Source of the DNA: Streptomyces sp. MJM8645
Lineage (GTDB): Bacteria > Actinomycetota > Actinomycetes > Streptomycetales > Streptomycetaceae
Assembly: GCF_001625365.1 (NCBI RefSeq)
Contig: NZ_LJJF01000001.1
Location: forward strand, 1,364,001-1,428,000
Reading direction: 5' to 3'
DNA: 64,000 bases
Numbering within the stretch: the stretch's first letter is position 1; every line of letters begins with the position of its first letter. Shown here in pieces: positions 27,214 to 35,999 of this stretch. The position numbers and the translations under genes are program-made. Below the pieces are notes generated by a model. The model had not been told where the DNA came from and searched no databases. It saw only the letters and a list, made by a program, of their open reading frames with translations.

Positions 27214-28396
27214 GCTGGCCCTCCATGAGCTTCGCGCTGTGCTTGTCGTCGCCGCGCATGAGCTCGACGAACCGGTCGAAGAGGTAGGCCGCGTCGTGCG
27301 GGCCGGCCGCCGCTTCGGGGTGGTACTGCACGCTGAAGGCGGGGACGTCGAGCGCCTGGAGGCCCTCGACCACGTCGTCGTTGAGGCAGACGTGGGAGAC
27401 CTCGACCCGCCCGAAGGGGGTGTCGCTCACCCGGTCCAGCGGTGCGTTCACGGCGAAGCCGTGGTTGTGCGCGGTCACCTCGACCTTGCCGGTGGTGCGG
27501 TCCTGCACCGGCTGGTTGATGCCGCGGTGGCCGTACTTGAGCTTGTAGGTGCCGAAGCCCAGTGCGCGGCCGAGGATCTGGTTGCCGAAGCAGATCCCGA
27601 AGAACGGGGTCCCGCGCTCCAGCACGCCCTGCGCGACGGCGACCTGGTGGTCGGCGGTGGCCGGGTCGCCCGGGCCGTTGGAGAAGAACACGCCGTCCGG
27701 CTGGACCGCGTAGAGGTCCTCCAGGGTGGAGTTGGCCGGCAGCACGTGCACCTCGATGCCGCGCTCGGCCATCCGCTGCGGGGTCATCCCCTTGATGCCG
27801 AGGTCCAGCGCGGCGACGGTGAACTTCTTCTCACCGATCGCGGGCACGACGTACGCCTCGGTGGTGGCCACCTCGGCGCACAGGTCGGCGCCCTTCATCT
27901 CGGGCGACTGCTGCACCCGGGCGAGCAGTTCGGCCTGGTCGGTCAGCGCCTCGCCGGAGAAGATGCCGCAGCGCATCGCGCCGCGCTCGCGCAGGTGGCG
28001 GGTGAGCGCCCGGGTGTCGATGCCGCTGATGCCGACGACGCCCTGGCGGACGAGCTCCTCGTCCAGCGAGCGGGTGGAGCGCCAGTTGGACGCCACCCGG
28101 GCGGGGTCGCGCACGACGTATCCGGCGACCCAGATCCGCTTGGACTCGTCGTCCTCGTCGTTCCAGCCGGTGTTGCCGATCTGCGGGGCGGTCATCACGA
28201 CCACCTGGCGGTGGTACGACGGGTCGGTGAGGGTCTCCTGGTAGCCGGACATGCCGGTGTTGAAGACTGCCTCGCCGAAGGTCTCGCCGGTCGCGCCGTA
28301 GGCCTCGCCGCGGAAGGTCCGGCCGTCCTCCAGGACGAGCACGGCGGGGGTGCGCTCCCGCCGTCGGCGCTGCGTGGTGGGGGCAGGTGCGGTCAT
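27206..28396 (-). CDS. carA: Carbamoyl phosphate synthase small subunit
   Basis: 396-residue glutaminase subunit. N-terminal CarA domain ([20 protein letters not shown]). The C-terminal class I glutamine amidotransferase has [15 protein letters not shown] with the nucleophilic Cys, and [10 protein letters not shown] with the His-x-Glu pair. Asn in place of the usual His after G in the nucleophile motif is common in CarA. Overlaps the preceding membrane-protein gene by 4 bp and carB by 8 bp. Confidence 0.96.
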
Positions 28397-28959
28397 TGAG
28401 CGGCCTCTTCCGTCTTCGTCTTCGTACGTGTTGCGAGTTGGGCGATCGCCTCGACCCAGGCGGCGTGCTCGTCGGGGTGGTCGGCCCGGAAGCCCGAGTC
28501 CAGCTCGGTGCCCTCGTGCGTCCAGCTGACGACGAGCAGCCCGGCCGGGACGACCTTGCCGGCGATCCCGGAGTCCGTGCGGGCACCGGTCAGGTGCCCG
28601 GCCGGGATCCAGAGGTCGACGTCACCGGGGCGCCGCACCAGCAGGCCGTTCTCGCCGAGGGTGAGGTCGGCGCGGCTGCGGGTGCCCAGGCCGTGCGCGA
28701 CGACCCGGTCGAGCCAGTTCCCGGCGGTGGTGGAGCCGTGGTACCGCCCGCTGGTCTCCAGGATGGTCCGCCCGGCGCCGGCCGGCACGGCGGGCAGCGG
28801 CGGGATGCCGGACTGGAGGGTGCGCCGCCAGTTCCAGCCCTGCCGCATCAGCCAGTAGACGAGCCCGATGACGATCAGCAGGCCGACGGCCCAGCCGATG
28901 TACCCGGGCCAGTTGGTGACCTTGGCCTGCTCCTGGGCGAGCGCGGCCGGGCCGGTCAC
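28393..28959 (-). CDS. PH-like domain membrane protein of the pyr operon
   Basis: 188-residue protein with one N-terminal transmembrane helix ([19 protein letters not shown]) followed by a soluble beta-rich domain ([34 protein letters not shown]), as in the PH-like proteins found at this place in actinobacterial pyr operons. It overlaps pyrC and carA by 4 bp on either side, so it is fully embedded in the operon. The conserved position suggests a role linked to pyrimidine enzymes or membrane localisation. The function is not known. Confidence 0.8.
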   Translation of the reverse strand: MTGPAALAQEQAKVTNWPGYIGWAVGLLIVIGLVYWLMRQGWNWRRTLQSGIPPLPAVPAGAGRTILETSGRYHGSTTAGNWLDRVVAHGLGTRSRADLTLGENGLLVRRPGDVDLWIPAGHLTGARTDSGIAGKVVPAGLLVVSWTHEGTELDSGFRADHPDEHAAWVEAIAQLATRTKTKTEEAAQ

Positions 28960-30260
28960 GCCGCCCCGCCCTGCTCGGCCAGCTCGCCGGCCAGCACGGT
29001 GGCGCGCCCGCGCAGGAAGGTGGCGTGCACCCGTCCGGGCAGGTCAAGGCCCTTGTAGGGGGTGTTGCGGCTGCGGGTGGCGAAGCTGTCCGGGTTCACG
29101 GCACCACGGTACGCGGGATCGAACAGCACCAGGTTGGCCGGCTCACCGACCGAGACGGGACGGCCCTGTCCGGCGAGACGGCCGATCCGGGCCGGGCGGT
29201 GCGACATCCGGTCGGCGACGCCCTCCCAGTTCAGCAGGCCGGTGTCCACCATGGTCTGCTGCACGACCGACAGCGCGGTCTCCAGGCCGACCATGCCCAT
29301 CGCGGCGACGGCCCACTCGCAGTCCTTGTCCTCGTCCGGGTGCGGCGCGTGGTCGGTGGCGACGGCGTCGATGGTGCCGTCCGCGAGCGCCTTGCGCAGT
29401 GCCTGGACGTCCTCGGCGGTGCGCAGCGGCGGGTTGACCTTGTAGACCGGGTCGTAGGAGCGGACCAGCTCGTCGGTGAGCAGCAGGTGGTGCGGGGTGA
29501 CCTCGGCGGTGACGTCCCAGCCCTTGGCCTTGGCCCAGCGGATGATCTCGACCGAGCCGGCGGTGGAGACGTGGCAGACGTGCAGCCGGGAGCCGACGTG
29601 CGCGGCGAGCAGCACGTCCCGCGCGATGATCGACTCCTCGGCGACGGCCGGCCAGCCGCCGAGCCCGAGCTCGCCGGAGACCTGGCCCTCGTTCATCTGG
29701 GCGCCCTCGGTGAGCCGCGGCTCCTGGGCGTGCTGGGCGACGACGCCGTCGAAGGCCTTGACGTACTCCAGGGCGCGGCGCATCAGCACCGCGTCGTCCA
29801 CGCACTTGCCGTCGTCGGAGAAGACCCGCACGTTCGCGGCGGACTCGTGCATCGCGCCCAGCTCGGCGAGCTTGTTGCCCTCCAGGCCGACGGTGACGGC
29901 GCCGACCGGCTGCACGTCGCAGTAGCCGGCCTCCTGGCCGAGTCGCCAGACCTGCTCGACCACGCCGGCGGTGTCGGCCACCGGGGTGGTGTTGGCCATC
30001 GCGTGCACGGCGGTGAAGCCGCCCATCGCGGCGGCCCGGGTGCCGGTGAGCACGGTCTCGGCGTCCTCGCGGCCGGGCTCGCGCAGGTGGGTGTGCAGGT
30101 CGACGAGACCGGGCAGCACGATCAGGCCGCCGGCGTCGATCTCGATGTCCGCCTCGACCGCCAGGTCGGTGCCGATCTCCTTGATCACACCGTCGGCGAG
30201 GTGGAGGTCCTGCGGGGCACCGCCGAGGATCTGGGCGTTGCGGATCAGGTAGGTGGTCAC
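28956..30260 (-). CDS. pyrC: Dihydroorotase
   Basis: 434-residue class I dihydroorotase (amidohydrolase). Metal-site residues seen: [12 protein letters not shown] (H-x-H), [10 protein letters not shown], the His in [20 protein letters not shown], and the catalytic Asp in [20 protein letters not shown] is the substrate-binding region. Starts 4 bp inside pyrB and overlaps the next gene by 4 bp. The open frame and length are normal. Confidence 0.96.
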   Translation of the reverse strand: MTTYLIRNAQILGGAPQDLHLADGVIKEIGTDLAVEADIEIDAGGLIVLPGLVDLHTHLREPGREDAETVLTGTRAAAMGGFTAVHAMANTTPVADTAGVVEQVWRLGQEAGYCDVQPVGAVTVGLEGNKLAELGAMHESAANVRVFSDDGKCVDDAVLMRRALEYVKAFDGVVAQHAQEPRLTEGAQMNEGQVSGELGLGGWPAVAEESIIARDVLLAAHVGSRLHVCHVSTAGSVEIIRWAKAKGWDVTAEVTPHHLLLTDELVRSYDPVYKVNPPLRTAEDVQALRKALADGTIDAVATDHAPHPDEDKDCEWAVAAMGMVGLETALSVVQQTMVDTGLLNWEGVADRMSHRPARIGRLAGQGRPVSVGEPANLVLFDPAYRGAVNPDSFATRSRNTPYKGLDLPGRVHATFLRGRATVLAGELAEQGGAA

Positions 30261-31231
30261 TGAGCGGTCTCCACGGAGTCGGTGCGGGCGTCGTTGAGGG
30301 TGGCTCCCCCGAGCAGCAGGTACAGGACGGCCATCCGGACCGACACGCCGTTGGCGACCTGCTCGACCACGGTGCAGCGCGGCGAGTCGGCGACCTCGGC
30401 GGTGATCTCCATGCCGCGCACCATCGGGCCGGGGTGCATCACGATGGCGTGCTCGGGCAGCTGGGACATCCGGGTGCCGTTCAGGCCGTAGCGGCGGCTG
30501 TACTCGCGCTCGGTCGGGAAGAACGCGGCGTTCATCCGCTCGCGCTGCACCCGCAGCATCATCACCGCGTCCGTCTTGGGGAGCACGCGGTCCAGGTCGT
30601 AGCTGACCTCGCAGGGCCAGTTCTGAATGCCGATCGGCAGCAGCGTCGGCGGGGCGACGAAGGTGACCTGGGCACCGAGGGTGGTCAGCAGGTGCACGTT
30701 GGACCGGGCGACCCGGCTGTGCAGGATGTCGCCGACGATGGTCACCCGGCGCCCGGCGAGGTCGTTGCCCAGCCCGGCGTTGAGGTGGCGGCGCATGGTG
30801 AAGGCGTCGAGCAGCGCCTGGGTGGGGTGCTCGTGGGTGCCGTCACCGGCGTTGATCACGCTGCCGTGCAGCCAGTCGGACTGGGCGAGGCGGGCCGGCG
30901 CGCCCGAGGCGTGGTGCCGGACGACGACCGCGTCGGCGCCCATCGCCTGGAGGGTGAGCGCGGTGTCCTTGAGGCTCTCGCCCTTGGAGACCGAGGAGCC
31001 CTTGGCGGAGAAGTTGATGACGTCGGCGGAGAGCCGCTTCTCGGCGACCTCGAAGGAGGTCTTGGTGCGGGTCGAGTCCTCGAAGAAGAGGTTGACGACG
31101 GTCCGGCCGCGCAGCGTGGGCAGCTTCTTGACGGCCCGTCCGGAGAGCTGGGCCAGCTCCTCGGCGGTGTCCAGGATCAGCAGCGCGTCGTCGCGGGTGA
31201 GGTCGGCGGCGGAGACGAGGTGGCGCTTCAC
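30257..31231 (-). CDS. pyrB: Aspartate carbamoyltransferase catalytic subunit
   Basis: 324-residue PyrB, which joins carbamoyl phosphate and aspartate. The carbamoyl-phosphate signature [13 protein letters not shown] (S-T-R-T) and the H-P-T-Q segment in [11 protein letters not shown] are intact, as is [11 protein letters not shown] in the aspartate domain. No regulatory pyrI is seen, as usual in actinobacteria. Located 5 bp downstream of pyrR and overlapping pyrC by 4 bp. Confidence 0.97.
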   Translation of the reverse strand: MKRHLVSAADLTRDDALLILDTAEELAQLSGRAVKKLPTLRGRTVVNLFFEDSTRTKTSFEVAEKRLSADVINFSAKGSSVSKGESLKDTALTLQAMGADAVVVRHHASGAPARLAQSDWLHGSVINAGDGTHEHPTQALLDAFTMRRHLNAGLGNDLAGRRVTIVGDILHSRVARSNVHLLTTLGAQVTFVAPPTLLPIGIQNWPCEVSYDLDRVLPKTDAVMMLRVQRERMNAAFFPTEREYSRRYGLNGTRMSQLPEHAIVMHPGPMVRGMEITAEVADSPRCTVVEQVANGVSVRMAVLYLLLGGATLNDARTDSVETAQ

Positions 31232-31236
31232 GCGGG

Positions 31237-31884
31237 CTACTCCGGGAGGTGCGGTTCGGACGGCTGGGAGGCCAGGGCCTGCGAACCCTGTTCATCGCGC
31301 GCGGAGCGCGACGCATCGGTGTAGGCGCGGTCGCCGACCAGCACGGCGTCCACGCCGTCGCTGTCGGACAGGCGCACCTGCACGGCCTCGCGCAGCGAGG
31401 TGGGGAGGTTCTTGCCCACGTAGTCGGCCCGGATCGGCAGCTCGCGGTGGCCGCGGTCGACCAGGACGGCGAGCTGGACGGCGCGCGGGCGGCCGATGTC
31501 GTTCAGCGCGTCGAGCGCGGCCCGGATGGTGCGGCCGGAGAAGAGCACGTCGTCGACGAGGATGACGAGCTTGCCGTCGATGCCGCCGGACGGGATCTCG
31601 GTGTGCTCCAGGGCGCGGGCGGGCTTGAGCCGCAGGTCGTCCCGGTACATGGTGATGTCCAGGGCACCCAGCGGGATCTCGCGCCCGGTGATCTGGGCCA
31701 GCCGGCCGTGCAGGCGGCGGGCGAGGTGGACGCCCCTGGTGTGGATGCCGAGCAGCACGACGTCCTCGGCGCCCTTGGCGCGCTCGACGATCTCGTGCGC
31801 TATCCGGGTGACGACCCGGGCGATGTCCGTGCCGTCCAGCACCTGGTGCGGCGGTCGCGGCGTCGAATCTTGGTGTGTGGTCAT
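31237..31884 (-). CDS. pyrR: PyrR bifunctional regulator / uracil phosphoribosyltransferase
   Basis: 215-residue PyrR, first gene of the pyrimidine operon. The PRPP loop [20 protein letters not shown] is intact, and basic segments ([18 protein letters not shown]) match the RNA-binding face. The C-terminal 30 residues after [10 protein letters not shown] are a hydrophilic extension that I do not see in short PyrR proteins. In actinobacteria PyrR represses its own operon by binding the leader RNA when UMP is high. A matching hairpin touches its own Shine-Dalgarno here. The ATG at 31884 is ten bases after AAGGAGGT. Confidence 0.95.
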   Translation of the reverse strand: MTTHQDSTPRPPHQVLDGTDIARVVTRIAHEIVERAKGAEDVVLLGIHTRGVHLARRLHGRLAQITGREIPLGALDITMYRDDLRLKPARALEHTEIPSGGIDGKLVILVDDVLFSGRTIRAALDALNDIGRPRAVQLAVLVDRGHRELPIRADYVGKNLPTSLREAVQVRLSDSDGVDAVLVGDRAYTDASRSARDEQGSQALASQPSEPHLPE

Positions 31885-31903
31885 GCCGAAGCGGACCTCC
31901 TTC

Positions 31904-31921
31904 CCCGCCTCACTGGACGGG
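31904..31921 (-). promoter_or_regulatory. PyrR-binding RNA hairpin in the pyrR leader
   Basis: On the minus strand CCCGTCCAGTGAGGCGGG folds with a CCCG/CGGG stem and a loop TCCAGTGAGG, close to the PyrR-recognition consensus (UCCAGAGAGG-like). It abuts the Shine-Dalgarno AAGGAGGT (31895-31902) of pyrR. Binding there could block translation. A TAGGAT -10 (31974-31979) would give a leader of about 80 bases. The rest of the gap 31885-32214 belongs to the bldD promoter. Confidence 0.7.
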
Positions 31922-32083
31922 CCTTAAAGGATGTCTGGGACTGCCCCCGCCGACCTGGCGCGGGCTTCGAGCCATCCTAGCAGCGGGCCGGGAGGCAACC
32001 GGACACGCACCATTCCGCTTCGCCGGGTTCACGCCCCGGACGCGCCGCGGATGCGGGCCATTCGCACGACTGCCCCATTCGGC

Positions 32084-32122
32084 TTGACGCAGCTACCTTA
32101 CTCTACGTAACCTCACAGTGAG
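32084..32122 (+). promoter_or_regulatory. bldD promoter and BldD-like operator
   Basis: TTGACG (32084-32089) and TAACCT (32108-32113) are 18 bases apart, a good housekeeping promoter. The palindrome CTCAC-A-GTGAG (32112-32122) overlaps the -10 end and start site. It contains the TCAC/GTGA half-sites known for BldD, so autorepression is likely. The leader to ATG is about 95 bases. Confidence 0.65.
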
Positions 32123-32214
32123 TTACGAGACGGACGTCGAACCCACCGGTAACGGCGTCGACCATCGTCCGTGACCCACCACTGAACGCGAAGCAATCTC
32201 GTCCGGGGAGATCA

Positions 32215-32718
32215 ATGTCCAGCGACTACGCGAAGCAACTCGGGGGCAAGCTCCGAGCGATCCGCACTCAGCAGGGTCTCTCCCTGCACGGTGTCGAGGA
32301 GAAGTCCCAGGGGCGCTGGAAGGCAGTCGTCGTCGGCTCGTACGAGCGCGGCGACCGTGCGGTCACCGTGCAGCGGCTGGCCGAGCTGGCGGAGTTCTAC
32401 GGCGTCCCGGTGCAGGAGCTGCTGCCCGGCGGCACCCCCGGCGGCGCGGCCGAGCCGCCGCCGCGCCTGGTGCTCGACCTGGAGAGACTGACCCAGGTCC
32501 CGTCCGAGAAGGCCGGCCCGCTGCAGCGCTACGCGGCGACGATCCAGAGCCAGCGCGGCGACTACAACGGCAAGGTGCTGTCGATCCGCCAGGACGACCT
32601 GCGCACCCTGGCGGTCATCTACGACCAGTCGCCGTCGATCCTCACCGAGCAGTTGATCTCCTGGGGCGTGCTGAACCCCGACGCGCGCCGTGCGGTGCGC
32701 GAGGAGGAGGCGAGCTGA
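32215..32718 (+). CDS. bldD: Developmental regulator BldD
   Basis: 167-residue BldD, the c-di-GMP-controlled repressor of sporulation genes in Streptomyces. The N-terminal XRE-type HTH spans about residues 10-70 (LGGKLRAIRTQQGLSLHGVE, VVGSYERGDRAVTVQRLAEL). The C-terminal domain carries the c-di-GMP motif R-G-D-(8)-R-Q-D-D as R114-G-D116 and R125-Q-D-D128, at the residue numbers known for other BldD proteins. A symmetric site of the BldD type overlaps its promoter. Divergent from pyrR, followed by a strong terminator. Confidence 0.97.
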   Translation: MSSDYAKQLGGKLRAIRTQQGLSLHGVEEKSQGRWKAVVVGSYERGDRAVTVQRLAELAEFYGVPVQELLPGGTPGGAAEPPPRLVLDLERLTQVPSEKAGPLQRYAATIQSQRGDYNGKVLSIRQDDLRTLAVIYDQSPSILTEQLISWGVLNPDARRAVREEEAS

Positions 32719-32788
32719 CGCTCGCCGCACCGGCTCCCGTCGGCTCGGTCCGCGGTCCGGGCCACGCCCCGGGCCTTGCAGAAACGTC

Positions 32789-32824
32789 ACGGCGCGGCAC
32801 CCCGCATCCCGGGGGCCGCGCCGT
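32789..32824. terminator. Bidirectional terminator after bldD
   Basis: Perfect 10-bp stem ACGGCGCGGC (32789-32798) with GCCGCGCCGT (32815-32824), between the converging bldD and the next gene. Confidence 0.75.
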
Positions 32825-32842
32825 CGCGCGTCCACGGCCGGC

Positions 32843-33784
32843 TCAGCAGACCGTCCCCAGGCTGTAGCCGGGCTGCGCCGCCACGCCGTCCAGCCGCACC
32901 GGCCCGGCAGCCGGCGCCCAGTCCTGCCCGCCGCTCGACCAGGCCCAGGAGGCCGGCAGGAAGTGCTCGTCAGCGGCTGCGCCACGGGCGCCGCCCGCCG
33001 CCACCGAGCCCTGCGAGCCGTGCAGCACCGCCACCCCCGGCAGCTCCAGCGCCAATCCGGCGCACAGCACCGCGCAGACCAGCTCCAGGTCCTCGTCGTT
33101 GATCCGGACCACGCCGTCCTCCCACTGCAGCACCCGGGCCGCCGCGGTCAGCCGCCCGCCCGGCGCGTCCACCCGCAACCGCAGCTCGTACACCCCGGCG
33201 CCCGCGCCGACCAGCATCCGGCGGAACACCTCGGCGCCGCGCTGACGGGCGGCGCGCACCCAGCGGGCGTGCTCCTCGTCGACCTCGCCCGCGGCCCCGG
33301 ACAGGCCGCCGTCCAGCAGCAGGTCGGCGTGGCAGAGCGTCAGCCCGTTCTCCCGGGCCCGGACCAGGCGCGGCACGAAGTCCCCGGCCAGTTCCTCGCC
33401 CTGATAGGCCAGCAGCTGGGTCTGCAACGGCGGATTGACCAGGTAGCGGTCGCGGGCGAGCGGCTCGGCCGGGTCCAGCCCGTGCAGCACGCAGAACTCC
33501 GCGAAGTCCTGCGGGTGGAACATCCGGGCCCGCACGGTGTCGAAGCGCTCCAGGGCGTCGGCCAGCAGCTCGGCGGTCTCGGCCAGGTAGTGCTCGTGGT
33601 CGGCGGCGTTCGACAGCCCCCAGGCGCGGGCCCGGGCGAAGTCGGCCGCGCTGGTCAGGACCCCGATGACGAACGCCTGCTCGGCCCCCTCGACCCGCCG
33701 CCGCTGGTGCGGCGCCCGCACCGTGGGTCGCGGGCCGCCGGCGGTGCAGTCGGAGTTGCGGCGGGCGCGGCCACTGTGGCTCAT
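32843..33784 (-). CDS. Conserved hypothetical protein
   Basis: 313-residue soluble protein that I do not recognise beyond a vague likeness to streptomycete proteins at this place. It opens with a basic Arg/Ser-rich stretch, then a helical segment (QAFVIGVLTSAADFARARAW), a HPQDFAEFCVLHGLDP segment, and later a beta-rich half ending QPGYSLGTVC. No signal, membrane helix or catalytic triad. Start at 33784 is fixed by AGGAG six bases upstream; the frame opens further in non-family sequence. Converges with bldD at a shared terminator. Confidence 0.7.
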   Translation of the reverse strand: MSHSGRARRNSDCTAGGPRPTVRAPHQRRRVEGAEQAFVIGVLTSAADFARARAWGLSNAADHEHYLAETAELLADALERFDTVRARMFHPQDFAEFCVLHGLDPAEPLARDRYLVNPPLQTQLLAYQGEELAGDFVPRLVRARENGLTLCHADLLLDGGLSGAAGEVDEEHARWVRAARQRGAEVFRRMLVGAGAGVYELRLRVDAPGGRLTAAARVLQWEDGVVRINDEDLELVCAVLCAGLALELPGVAVLHGSQGSVAAGGARGAAADEHFLPASWAWSSGGQDWAPAAGPVRLDGVAAQPGYSLGTVC

Positions 33785-33913
33785 CGATGGCTCCTGGCGT
33801 CGGCGGGTGACGGTCAGCGGCCGGCTCGCCGCTGACCGTCTATCTCCCCATCCGCGCGCGCCGCACACGTACGGCGTGTCACAGGAATGTAACCGACGGT
33901 AAGACGATGTGAT

Positions 33914-34741
33914 TCACGCCTTCCGCGGCACCCGGGCCAGCTGGCGGGACTGCGCGACCAGGCGGCCGGACTCGTCCCAGACCTCGGCGTCCTCCTCGAA
34001 GTACCCGCCGGCCACGTTGCGGGTGGCGTGGGTGACCCGCAGCCAGCCCGGGACCGGCCTGGCCCGCAGGTGGACGGTCAGTTCGACGGTCGGGGCCCAG
34101 CCGGGCATGCCCAGGTCGAAGGTCACCGGCGGCAGCGCGTCGGCGACCAGCAGGAGCAGCAGCGGGTCGGGGTCGCGGCCGTCGGCGAGCCGGAACCAGC
34201 CCTGGATCCGCCCGTTGCCAGACGGCTGCCCGAGCGCCCAGCCGATGGTGGCCGGGTCCAGCCGCAGGTCGAAGCGCTCCAGCAGTTCGGCCTGGGCGAT
34301 TAGCTCCCGGGGCGCGTGCTCGACGCCGATGCACTGGTCCGGCGGCGGCAGCTGCGGCGGCTGGGCGCTGGTACGCACCTCGCCGTCGGCGGTGGAGAGG
34401 TCGCCGTGGCTGGCGACCACCCGCAGCCGCTCCACGCCGTCCTGACTGAGCGAGGCGGTGCCGGTGGAGAGCCCGCGGCCGGTGCGCAGCACCTCCGTGC
34501 GGACGGTGGCCGGGCCGGGTGTGGAGGCGGACAGGTAGTAACCACTGATCGACACCGGATCGGGGTGGTCGCCGTGCTCCAGCGACAGCGCGTGTCCGGC
34601 GACGGCGAGCAGCAGCCCGCCGTTGACCCCGCCGCCGATCTGCCAGCCGGCACCGAGTTCGGCCTCGTAGCGGCCGGGCTCGTCAGGGTGCCGGGTCAGG
34701 GCGATGCCCTGGTCGAACTCGCTGCGGGTCGCGGTGGTCAT
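33914..34741 (-). CDS. Acyl-CoA thioesterase-like (double hotdog) protein
   Basis: 275-residue TesB-like thioesterase. The first hotdog has WQIGGGVNGGLLLAVAGHAL (the G-x-x-x-G-G central helix), then HPDPVSISGYYLSASTPG and EVLRTGRGLSTGTASLSQDG. The second hotdog has LLLLVADALPPVTFDLG and PTVELTVHLRARPVPGWLRV. Likely hydrolyses acyl-CoA or another thioester; substrate unknown. The start at 34741 aligns with MTTATRSEFD after a GGGCAGG-type site. Separated from nusB by a strong hairpin. Confidence 0.78.
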   Translation of the reverse strand: MTTATRSEFDQGIALTRHPDEPGRYEAELGAGWQIGGGVNGGLLLAVAGHALSLEHGDHPDPVSISGYYLSASTPGPATVRTEVLRTGRGLSTGTASLSQDGVERLRVVASHGDLSTADGEVRTSAQPPQLPPPDQCIGVEHAPRELIAQAELLERFDLRLDPATIGWALGQPSGNGRIQGWFRLADGRDPDPLLLLLVADALPPVTFDLGMPGWAPTVELTVHLRARPVPGWLRVTHATRNVAGGYFEEDAEVWDESGRLVAQSRQLARVPRKA

Positions 34742-34830
34742 GGGGGGTGGCCTGCCCTTCACTGCGGTTTCCGAACGCCAAGTTACTGGCGAGTAGGGCA
34801 CCACCTTACGCCGCCCGGGTGAAACGCGCG

Positions 34831-34867
34831 ACGGCCGCCGGACCCGGAATCCGGGTCCAGCGGCCGT
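34831..34867 (-). terminator. Terminator after nusB
   Basis: Long stem ACGGCCGCCGGACCCGG (34831-34847) with 34851-34867, with one mismatch and a 3-base loop, lying 48 bases past the nusB stop. Confidence 0.8.
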
Positions 34868-34914
34868 TCTGCGGGTTTCACCGCCACCGGTGGTCGGGGC
34901 CTAGGGCGCACGAC

Positions 34915-35352
34915 CTACCGGCGGATGCTCGGCTTCAGCTCCAGGAAGCGGGCGAGCAGACCGTTGACGAAGGCCGGGGAGTCGTCCGTGGAGAACTCCT
35001 TGGCGATCTCCACGGCCTCGTCCAGGACGACCGCGTCCGGGACGCCGTCCTCCCAGATCAGCTCGTAGGCGCCGAGCCGCAGGACGTTGCGGTCCACGAT
35101 CGGCATCCGGTCGAGGGTCCAGCCCACCGCGTACTGCGAGATCAGGTCGTCGATCCGGCGAGCGTGCTGGACGTACCCCTCGATCAACTCCATGGTGTAC
35201 TCGCCGACCTGCGGGGTGCCCTCGTCGGGCTTCGGCTCGCGGGCGCGGGCCACCCAGTCCGCGAGGACCCGCTGCGGGTCGACCCCGCGGTGGTCGGCCT
35301 CGAAGAGGATCTGGAAGGCCCGGGTACGGGCCTTGCTACGTGCGGCCGACAC
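34915..35352 (-). CDS. nusB: Transcription antitermination factor NusB
   Basis: 145-residue NusB, all-helical, which with NusE (S10) binds boxA RNA of rRNA operons. The N-terminal ARSKARTRAFQILFEADHRG and the C-terminal DEAVEIAKEFSTDDSPAFVNG are typical. GTG start four bases after the efp stop, so the two are one operon, as in other streptomycetes. Ends in a strong terminator. Confidence 0.96.
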   Translation of the reverse strand: MSAARSKARTRAFQILFEADHRGVDPQRVLADWVARAREPKPDEGTPQVGEYTMELIEGYVQHARRIDDLISQYAVGWTLDRMPIVDRNVLRLGAYELIWEDGVPDAVVLDEAVEIAKEFSTDDSPAFVNGLLARFLELKPSIRR

Positions 35353-35356
35353 GGAC

Positions 35357-35920
35357 TTACTTCACCCGGCCGAGGTAGCCGCCGTCGCGGGTGTCGACCT
35401 TGATCTTCTCGCCGGTGACGATGAAGAGCGGCACGGCGATCTCGGCGCCGGTCTCCAGCGTGGCCGGCTTGGAGCCGCCGGTGGAGCGGTCGCCCTGGAC
35501 GCCCGGCTCGGTGTGGGAGATCAGCAGCTCGACGGAGGCCGGGAGCTCGATGTACAGGGGGGCACCCTCGTACATGGCGACCAGGGCCTCGAAGCCCTCC
35601 AGCAGGTACTTGGAGGCGTCGCCGACGACGGCCGGCTCGACCACGATCTGGTCGTAGGTGTCCGTGTCCATGAACACGAAGTTCTCGCCGTCCTTGTACG
35701 AGAACTGCATGCCGCGCTTGTCGACGTTGGCGGTCTCGACCTTGGTGCCGGCGTTGAAGGTCTTGTCGACGACCTTGCCGGTCAGGACCTCCTTGAGCTT
35801 CGTGCGCACGAAGGCCGGGCCCTTGCCGGGCTTGACGTGCTGGAACTCGACGACGGACCAGAGCTTGCCGCCCTCCAGCTTGAGGACCATGCCGTTCTTG
35901 AGATCGTTCGTGGAAGCCAC
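35357..35920 (-). CDS. efp: Elongation factor P
   Basis: 187-residue EF-P, which rescues ribosomes stalled at polyproline. KOW-like domain I has the loop [12 protein letters not shown] with Lys33 at the tip, the residue modified in some phyla. OB domains II and III follow ([20 protein letters not shown], ending [18 protein letters not shown]). No EpmA/EarP-type modifier is nearby. GTG start with an AGGAG site. Co-transcribed with nusB and probably with the upstream M24 protein. Confidence 0.96.
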   Translation of the reverse strand: MASTNDLKNGMVLKLEGGKLWSVVEFQHVKPGKGPAFVRTKLKEVLTGKVVDKTFNAGTKVETANVDKRGMQFSYKDGENFVFMDTDTYDQIVVEPAVVGDASKYLLEGFEALVAMYEGAPLYIELPASVELLISHTEPGVQGDRSTGGSKPATLETGAEIAVPLFIVTGEKIKVDTRDGGYLGRVK

Positions 35921-35999
35921 GGGCGCACTTACTCCTGGATATAGCTGTCAAGGAACCAAGGCTTGCGTCCTGCCGCCGACGGCCGACGGGCGGCCGCGG

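Noticed and set aside
27540..27600. Possible dead glutaminase in carA because His is replaced by Asn after the nucleophile motif
   Set aside because: The Cys and the C-terminal His-x-Glu are intact, and Asn at that position is common in CarA.
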